Positions 59,200-64,000 of a stretch of 64,000 nucleotides of DNA are shown piece after piece. Under the pieces are notes generated by a model. It ran no database searches and had not been told where the DNA came from. It saw only the letters and a list, made by a program, of their open reading frames with translations. The DNA is from Aliiruegeria haliotis (GTDB lineage Bacteria > Pseudomonadota > Alphaproteobacteria > Rhodobacterales > Rhodobacteraceae). Location: NCBI RefSeq assembly GCF_003003255.1, contig NZ_PVTD01000008.1:124001-188000 (forward strand). Direction: 5' to 3'. The position numbers and the translations under genes are program-made. Numbering within the stretch: position 1 is the first letter of the stretch; every line of letters starts with the position of its first letter.

Positions 59200-59553
59200 T
59201 TGGCGGATGACAGCGAACGCGAGCGGCTGAGGCAGCTCGAGAAGAAAATCGCGGCGGCCAAAGGTGAAGACAAGAGCAGCCAGTCGACGGGGGACCTCTC
59301 TCAGGCGAATGTCGCCTGGCAGATGGTGACAGAGCTTGTGGCCGGCATCGTGATCGGCCTTGGCGTCGGATTGGGGCTGGATGCCGTCTTTGGCACGAAG
59401 CCGATCTTTCTGGTGCTGTTCATATTGCTGGGCTTCGTGGCCGGTGTGCGCGTGATGATGCGAACCGCCAGGGACGTTCAGGAGAAGCAGATGGCCAAGG
59501 CCGCTGCAGAGGAAAAGCAGGCAGCGCAAGCCGCCGGGGAAAAGAGGGACTGA
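59200..59553 (+). CDS. atpI: AtpI, ATP synthase F0 assembly protein
   Basis: A 117-residue protein with two membrane helices (VTELVAGIVIGLGVGLGLDA; PIFLVLFILLGFVAGVRVMM) between a charged N-terminus and an Ala/Lys/Glu-rich tail. AtpI aids assembly of the c-ring. A TTG at 59200 is chosen: GGAGGGTGG lies 7 bases upstream and the protein then begins (M)ADDSERERLRQLEKKIAAAK as relatives do. It opens the F0 operon. Confidence 0.88.
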   Translation: MADDSERERLRQLEKKIAAAKGEDKSSQSTGDLSQANVAWQMVTELVAGIVIGLGVGLGLDAVFGTKPIFLVLFILLGFVAGVRVMMRTARDVQEKQMAKAAAEEKQAAQAAGEKRD

Positions 59554-59556
59554 GAC

Positions 59557-60309
59557 GTGGCAGACGAAGCAGCACAGGGCGGCGGCATTTCCATCCACCC
59601 GATGGACCAGTTCAAGGTCGAACCGCTGTTCGGTGGTGACCATGTGGGCATGTTGACCCCGACCAATGTGACGCTCTGGATGGCGCTGGCCGTTCTCGCC
59701 GTGACGCTTTTGCTGGTCGTTGGCACCCGTGGCCGCGCGATCATCCCGAGCCGCGCCCAGTCGGTCGCAGAGCTTGCCTACGGTTTCGTCTACAAGATGG
59801 TCGAAGACGTGGCCGGCAAGGATGCGATCCGCTTCTTCCCCTACATCATGACCCTGTTCATGTTCATCGTGACGGCGAACTTCCTCGGCCTGTTGCCGAT
59901 GTCCTTTGCCACCACGTCCCACATTGCCGTCACGGCCGTGCTGGCGATGGCGGTATTCCTGACGGTGACCATCCTCGGCTTCGTGCTCAACGGCACCAAG
60001 TTCCTCGGCCTCTTCTGGGTCAGCTCGGCGCCGCTCGCGCTGCGTCCGATCCTCGCCGTGATCGAGCTCATCTCGTACTTCGTGCGCCCGGTGAGCCACT
60101 CCATTCGTCTTGCCGGCAACATCATGGCCGGCCACGCGGTGATCAAGGTGTTCGCGGGCTTCGCCGCGATTGCCACCATCGCACCAGTCTCGATCCTGGC
60201 CATCACGGCCGTCTACGGGCTCGAGGTTCTCGTGGCCTTCATCCAGGCCTACGTCTTCACGATCCTGACCTGCGTGTACCTCAAGGACGCGCTTCACCCG
60301 TCGCACTAA
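59557..60309 (+). CDS. atpB: ATP synthase F0 subunit a
   Basis: A 250-residue proton-channel subunit a. The essential arginine lies in [37 protein letters not shown] and the C-terminal [19 protein letters not shown] are typical. The start is GTG at 59557, three bases after the atpI stop. It passes protons to the c-ring. Confidence 0.97.
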   Translation: MADEAAQGGGISIHPMDQFKVEPLFGGDHVGMLTPTNVTLWMALAVLAVTLLLVVGTRGRAIIPSRAQSVAELAYGFVYKMVEDVAGKDAIRFFPYIMTLFMFIVTANFLGLLPMSFATTSHIAVTAVLAMAVFLTVTILGFVLNGTKFLGLFWVSSAPLALRPILAVIELISYFVRPVSHSIRLAGNIMAGHAVIKVFAGFAAIATIAPVSILAITAVYGLEVLVAFIQAYVFTILTCVYLKDALHPSH

Positions 60310-60373
60310 TCCACACGGGCGGTCAGACCCGCACACACTTACTGTTTACTTCCAATCGCAAGGAGATACGAAA

Positions 60374-60610
60374 ATGGAAGGCGATATCGCAAGCATGGGT
60401 CAATTCATCGGCGCCGGCCTCGCAGCCATCGGCTCGGGCGCTGCTGCCATCGGTGTTGGCCACGTTGCCGGCAACTTCCTGGCGGGTGCCCTGCGCAACC
60501 CGACGGCGGCTGCCAGCCAGACCGCCACTCTCTTCATCGGTATCGCATTTGCGGAAGCCCTGGGCATTTTCTCGTTCCTGGTCGCGCTTCTGCTGATGTT
60601 CGCCGTCTAA
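60374..60610 (+). CDS. atpE: ATP synthase F0 subunit c
   Basis: A 78-residue two-helix proteolipid of the rotor ring. The proton-carrying glutamate is in [20 protein letters not shown]; the glycine-rich first helix is [34 protein letters not shown] precedes the ATG. No sodium-binding pattern is seen, so proton coupling is expected. Confidence 0.98.
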   Translation: MEGDIASMGQFIGAGLAAIGSGAAAIGVGHVAGNFLAGALRNPTAAASQTATLFIGIAFAEALGIFSFLVALLLMFAV

Positions 60611-60693
60611 GAGACTTCTGAGATCCTTGCCGCCAGGGGGGCGGGCCGACCCGCTCGGCCCCCTTGGTGAACTTCCAGATCCAGGAGGACAGC

Positions 60694-61284
60694 ATGGCAG
60701 GCGACAGCCACGCAACTACAGAAGGCGCCATGGGAGCCCTGCACGATGCCGCACATGGTGGCACCGATGCGGCGCATGCGGCCAGCGAGGCCGGAATGCC
60801 GCAGCTGGACTTCTCGACCTTCCCAAACCAGATTTTCTGGCTGATCGTCACGATCCTGGCGATCTACTACATCCTGTCCAAGATCGCCCTGCCGCGCATC
60901 GCAAGCGTTCTGGCCGAGCGGAACGGGACAATCACGAATGACATCGCAGCCGCCGAAGAGCTGAAGCTGAAAGCCGTGGAAGCGGAAAAGGCTTACGAAA
61001 AAGCTCTGGCCGAGGCACGCTTCGAAGCTCAGAAGATCGCCACGGAGACCCGTGCCGTGATCAAGGAAGAGCTCGACGTTGCCACCGCCAAGGCTGATGC
61101 CGAAATCGCAGCCAAAGCGGCCGAATCCTCGGCTCGCATCGCGGAGATCCGAGACAGTGCCATGGCAAGTGTCGAGGCCGTTGCCAAGGACACCGCCACC
61201 GAGATCGTCGGTGCGTTGGGTCGCCCGGCCGATGCCGGCGCCGTTGCCGAGGCTGTGGATACCCACCTGAAGGGAGACGCCTGA
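60694..61284 (+). CDS. atpG: ATP synthase F0 subunit b'
   Basis: A 196-residue b' stator subunit: acidic/histidine-rich N-terminus, one helix ([20 protein letters not shown]), then a long coiled coil rich in Ala, Glu and Lys. CAGGAGGACAGC supports the ATG at 60694. Two different b subunits are usual in photosynthetic-lineage alphaproteobacteria. Its last base is shared with the atpF start (TGATG). Confidence 0.93.
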   Translation: MAGDSHATTEGAMGALHDAAHGGTDAAHAASEAGMPQLDFSTFPNQIFWLIVTILAIYYILSKIALPRIASVLAERNGTITNDIAAAEELKLKAVEAEKAYEKALAEARFEAQKIATETRAVIKEELDVATAKADAEIAAKAAESSARIAEIRDSAMASVEAVAKDTATEIVGALGRPADAGAVAEAVDTHLKGDA

Positions 61285-61844
61285 TGCGCAAGCTCATCCT
61301 GAGTGCCGCCCTGACCGGTGCCGCGGCCCCGGCCTTCGCAGCCTCCGGCCCCTTCTTCTCACTGGGTAACACGGACTTCATCGTCCTGATCGCCTTCCTC
61401 GTCTTCATCGGCGTGCTGGTCTACTTCAAGGTTCCCGGCATGCTGGGCGGGATGCTGGACAAACGTGCCGAGACGATCCGCAGCGAACTCGATGAGGCTC
61501 GCGCCTTGCGCGAGGAGGCCCAGACCGTTCTCGCGCAGTTCGAGCGCAAGCAGCGCGAAGTCTCCGAACAGGCCGACCTGATCGTTGCCCAGGCGAAGAC
61601 GGACGCCGAGGAAGCTGCAAAGCAGGCCAAGGTGGACTTGGAGAAATCCATCGCACGCCGTCTGCAGGCCGCCGAGGACCAGATCGCCTCTGCCGAAGCC
61701 AACGCCGTCAAGGAAGTCCGCGACACCGCGATCAATGTCGCCATCGCTGCTGCTGCCGACGTCGTGGCCAAGGGCATGAACGCCAAGGACTCCGCAGCGA
61801 TGATCGACGAGAGCATCAAGGTCGTCGAAGCGAAACTGCACTGA
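61284..61844 (+). CDS. atpF: ATP synthase F0 subunit b
   Basis: A 186-residue b stator subunit. A hydrophobic start ([16 protein letters not shown]) resembles a signal segment, followed by the membrane helix ([20 protein letters not shown]) and a coiled coil ([20 protein letters not shown]). It is the last gene of the F0 operon; the F1 genes are elsewhere, as is normal in this group. A strong terminator follows. Confidence 0.95.
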   Translation: MRKLILSAALTGAAAPAFAASGPFFSLGNTDFIVLIAFLVFIGVLVYFKVPGMLGGMLDKRAETIRSELDEARALREEAQTVLAQFERKQREVSEQADLIVAQAKTDAEEAAKQAKVDLEKSIARRLQAAEDQIASAEANAVKEVRDTAINVAIAAAADVVAKGMNAKDSAAMIDESIKVVEAKLH

Positions 61845-61870
61845 TCCACACCGGATCAAGGGTTTGAATG

Positions 61871-61903
61871 GGCGAGGCATGGTATCCATGCCTCGCCTTT
61901 TTT
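61871..61903 (+). terminator. Rho-independent terminator of the atp operon
   Basis: Perfect 12-bp stem GGCGAGGCATGG / CCATGCCTCGCC with loop TAT, followed by TTTTTT (61898-61903), 27 bases after the atpF stop. Confidence 0.95.
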
Positions 61904-62338
61904 GTGTTTGAAGGGGTGAGCGGAGTAGCAGGTGGCCACATCACTGCCGAGGCGGTCGCACCTGACACACCACGTCCTTCGCCACCCCGCAACCAACCCC
62001 TCCGGCCCGGCCGATATCCGCCCCGGGGCGGGGCGCTTCGTTTTCGGCAAGCTCGCTCGGTTCACACCGGGCCGATGGAAATCCGATATCGTCGGAATTG
62101 CTGCACTCCTGGCAATCAAGCGCACCTACTAGCCGATCTGACCCGGCTCGCCCGGGCTGCATCGCAAGATCTCACGGCCGCGGAGTGACATGATCCTCAG
62201 GAGGGCGCCGATGTTTCAGCGACCCGTTCAGGATCACTGGACTCACCTCCACGGGCAAGATCGGGCGTAGCACAGCGAGAGAGGTCGACAGGTGTTTTGC
62301 CAAAAAAACGCCGTGCGCCTGCCCCGCCAAAAAAAGAA
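61904..62338. other. Gene-free stretch with two poly-A tracts
   Basis: No supported gene. At 62302-62308 and 62329-62335 there are two runs of 7 A, each preceded by GCC, read as T-runs on the minus strand just after the aminotransferase stop. They may contribute to termination of that gene, though the stems before them are weak. Confidence 0.45.
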
Positions 62339-63454
62339 TCAGCGCGCGAGCGCCTCGGACACACGGGCAAGCCCCTCACGGAGGATCGTGGGATTGTTGG
62401 CATAGCCAATACGCACGTACCCCTCCATCCCCAGCGCGGACCCCGGGGTGAAGAGAACGCCGGTCTCCTTCACCAGGTCGATACAGAAGTCGCGCGAACT
62501 GACGGGAAGGTGCAGCTTCAGAAGCGCGGTGGTGCCCGACCGCGGCCGGACCCAACTGATCAGCGGTTCCCCTGCGACCCATTCATCCAGCGTGGCGAGA
62601 TTCTCGCGCGTGATCGCTTGGCTGCGGGCCAGGACGGCCTCACGGTGTTCCAGCGCGATGGCGGCAAAGTGGTCGTCGATCATGCCAACGGAAATCGTGT
62701 CGTAGTCCCGATGGATGGAAACCGCCTCGATCACCTCGGGCGGGGCAGCGATCCAACCCAGGCGCAACCCGGCGAGCGAGAACGCCTTGGACATCCCGGC
62801 AGTGCCGATCCCCCGCTCGTAGACATCCGCGATCGAGGCCGTCATGCCAGAACCTTCCTGATCCGTGCCGCGATACACTTCGTCACACAGGATCCAGGCG
62901 CCGGACGCGCGCGCGATCTCGGCAATCTCCTCCAGCATGGGCCGGTCGATCAAGGCACCGGTCGGATTGTTGGGGTTGTTCATCGCGATCAGCCGCGTTT
63001 TCGGCGTCACCATGGCCCGAAGTTCATCAAGATCCGGCAGGAAGCCGTTCTCCTCTTTCAGCGTCAGGGTCTGCACATCTGCGCCGATGCTTGCGGGGAT
63101 CGAGTAGTGCTGCTGATATGTCGGCACGATGGCCACCACGTGATCGCCGGCACTGACCATCGCCTTGTGCACCAGCATGTTCGCACCAATGGTGCCATGC
63201 GTGACGATGATGTTCTGCGCAGGTTGACTGTCATAGAGCGCCGAAATCGCCGCACGCAGCCTGTCGGACCCTTCGATCGCACCATATGTCATCTTCATCG
63301 AAAGCACTTCGGAGAGGTCTGTATCGTTGCGCCCCGCAAGTGTCAGCAACTCCCGGATCGTCAGGCTCTCGACGCAGGTTTCGGCAAGGTTCCACGTGCA
63401 GCGCGTCTCCCACTCGTTCATCCAGATTTCGACGCCAAAGGGTTCGATATGCAT
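62339..63454 (-). CDS. PLP-dependent class I/II aminotransferase
   Basis: A 371-residue fold-type I aminotransferase. The PLP lysine is in TAGMSKAFSLAGLRLGW; NNPNNPTGALIDR and WILCDEVYRG (PLP aspartate) are family blocks. The N-terminus MHIEPFGVEIWMNEWETRC is distinctive for one subgroup. The ATG at 63454 is chosen on that basis; an ATG at 63508 with GGAACGCT upstream would add 18 residues. The substrate is not evident. Confidence 0.88.
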   Translation of the reverse strand: MHIEPFGVEIWMNEWETRCTWNLAETCVESLTIRELLTLAGRNDTDLSEVLSMKMTYGAIEGSDRLRAAISALYDSQPAQNIIVTHGTIGANMLVHKAMVSAGDHVVAIVPTYQQHYSIPASIGADVQTLTLKEENGFLPDLDELRAMVTPKTRLIAMNNPNNPTGALIDRPMLEEIAEIARASGAWILCDEVYRGTDQEGSGMTASIADVYERGIGTAGMSKAFSLAGLRLGWIAAPPEVIEAVSIHRDYDTISVGMIDDHFAAIALEHREAVLARSQAITRENLATLDEWVAGEPLISWVRPRSGTTALLKLHLPVSSRDFCIDLVKETGVLFTPGSALGMEGYVRIGYANNPTILREGLARVSEALAR

Positions 63455-63778
63455 TCGGATCCGTTCTCCATCCAGGTTGCATGCGCTGTGCTCTGCCGCT
63501 GCCCTCATAGCGTTCCTTGCAGAGCAAACGGAAGGGGTACAATGGATGGCGCAGCGGAACAATCGGTGTGGCCCACGGGCAGCGGCCCTGGACGCCGCTC
63601 CAGCGGGGTGTCGAAGCACCTGCCGTCCACATATTTACCATATTTTCGGGCAAACCTGCGACAGATGACCGTGGCGCATTCCGTCTGAGGGCCCGGCGCA
63701 TTGTTGCTCCGATCTCATCGCAAAACGCCGCCAAAGAGGGTAAGCAAGCAGATCGGCAGTCGATGGTTGGGACAGAAG
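63455..63778. other. Divergent intergenic region
   Basis: About 320 bases between two divergent genes; it should contain both promoters. No inverted repeat or standard -35/-10 pair stands out to me. Confidence 0.4.
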
Positions 63779-64000
63779 ATGATGGATGACAACGCGATGC
63801 AGGAGGACGCAACTGCTCCGGTACGGCCAATGGCGACGGACACGAGCGCGAACGACTTCGTGAAAGCGCCGGCGCAGATCACCTCGACCGTGAAGCTCGT
63901 GATCTGGGACCTTGATGAGACCTTCTGGAATGGCACTCTGTCCGAGGGCGGCATTGAGCCGGTGGAAGCCCATACTCAGATGGTCCGCACATTGGCCGAC
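63779..64000 (+). CDS. FkbH-like HAD-superfamily protein, 5' part
   Basis: Only the first 74 codons are in the window. After a polar N-terminus, VKLVIWDLDETFWNGTLSEG is the FkbH-type HAD motif (DxDxT nucleophile region with the W-GTL signature). FkbH proteins load glyceryl units from 1,3-bisphosphoglycerate onto carrier proteins, or act as HAD-IIIC phosphatases in surface-polysaccharide or secondary-metabolite clusters. ATG at 63779 or 63782 are both possible. What follows in the genome would decide the role. Confidence 0.75.
   Translation, partial: MMDDNAMQEDATAPVRPMATDTSANDFVKAPAQITSTVKLVIWDLDETFWNGTLSEGGIEPVEAHTQMVRTLAD

Noticed and set aside
63231-63830. 199-codon minus-strand ORF overlapping the aminotransferase start
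   Set aside because: Composition unlike a protein; the overlapping aminotransferase and FkbH-like frames are clearly real.

Overview
The window comes from a GC-rich alphaproteobacterium, almost certainly a denitrifying member of the Rhodobacteraceae (Roseobacter/Paracoccus relatives). Four things support this: a split ATP synthase F0 operon (I-a-c-b'-b), a 5-aminolevulinate synthase of the Rhodobacter HemA length, ChpT next to a DUF3553 gene, and ribosomal protein L21 with a long C-terminal helix-hairpin-helix extension. This is inferred from gene content only; no database was searched.

Layout. 1-5.3 kb: a minus-strand sugar/polyol-type catabolic operon (two Gfo/Idh/MocA dehydrogenases, a DUF993 protein, a xylose-isomerase-like TIM barrel) led by a TetR regulator, with a 29-bp operator-like palindrome and a 40-codon leader ORF upstream. 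5.5-8.6 kb: a nitrogen module of formate/nitrite channel, PP2C phosphatase-Ser/Thr kinase fusion and cyanase. 9.4-14.1 kb: small proteins and a 1164-residue transglutaminase/DUF2126 protein. 14.6-37.1 kb: the denitrification island. It holds a c-type cytochrome and hemA, a divergent Dnr-type Crp/Fnr regulator, norCBQDEF plus one extra small membrane gene, nirI-nnrS-membrane protein, and nirS-E-C-F-DL-G-H-J-N followed by a CbiX-like chelatase gene and a small membrane gene.

37.2-40.4 kb: an FeS-type cryptochrome/photolyase, an SDR, a degraded patch (potassium-channel fragment, IS5-type relic, recombinase tail) and tRNA-Ser(CGA). 40.6-48.3 kb: DUF2059 protein, rplU-rpmA, acetyltransferase, obgE-proB-proA, chpT and DUF3553. 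48.5-57.6 kb: olsBA, malyl-CoA lyase, a zinc-ribbon membrane protein divergent from ftsEX-plsC, a DMT exporter, LysR and ArsR regulators. 58.1-64 kb: a second DMT exporter, the F0 operon with a clear terminator, a PLP aminotransferase and the start of an FkbH-like HAD protein.

How the denitrification genes fit together. NirS reduces nitrite to NO; NorCB reduces NO to N2O; NorQD and NorEF support assembly of NorCB. NirE, NirDL, NirG, NirH, NirJ, NirF and NirN build and deliver heme d1 from uroporphyrinogen III. HemA feeds tetrapyrrole synthesis, and the small cytochrome c is a plausible electron donor. Three Crp/Fnr-type boxes (upstream of hemA, norC and nirS; the last two share an identical 18-bp core) suggest that the local Dnr-type regulator coordinates all of this. 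No nitrate reductase or nitrous oxide reductase gene lies in the window.
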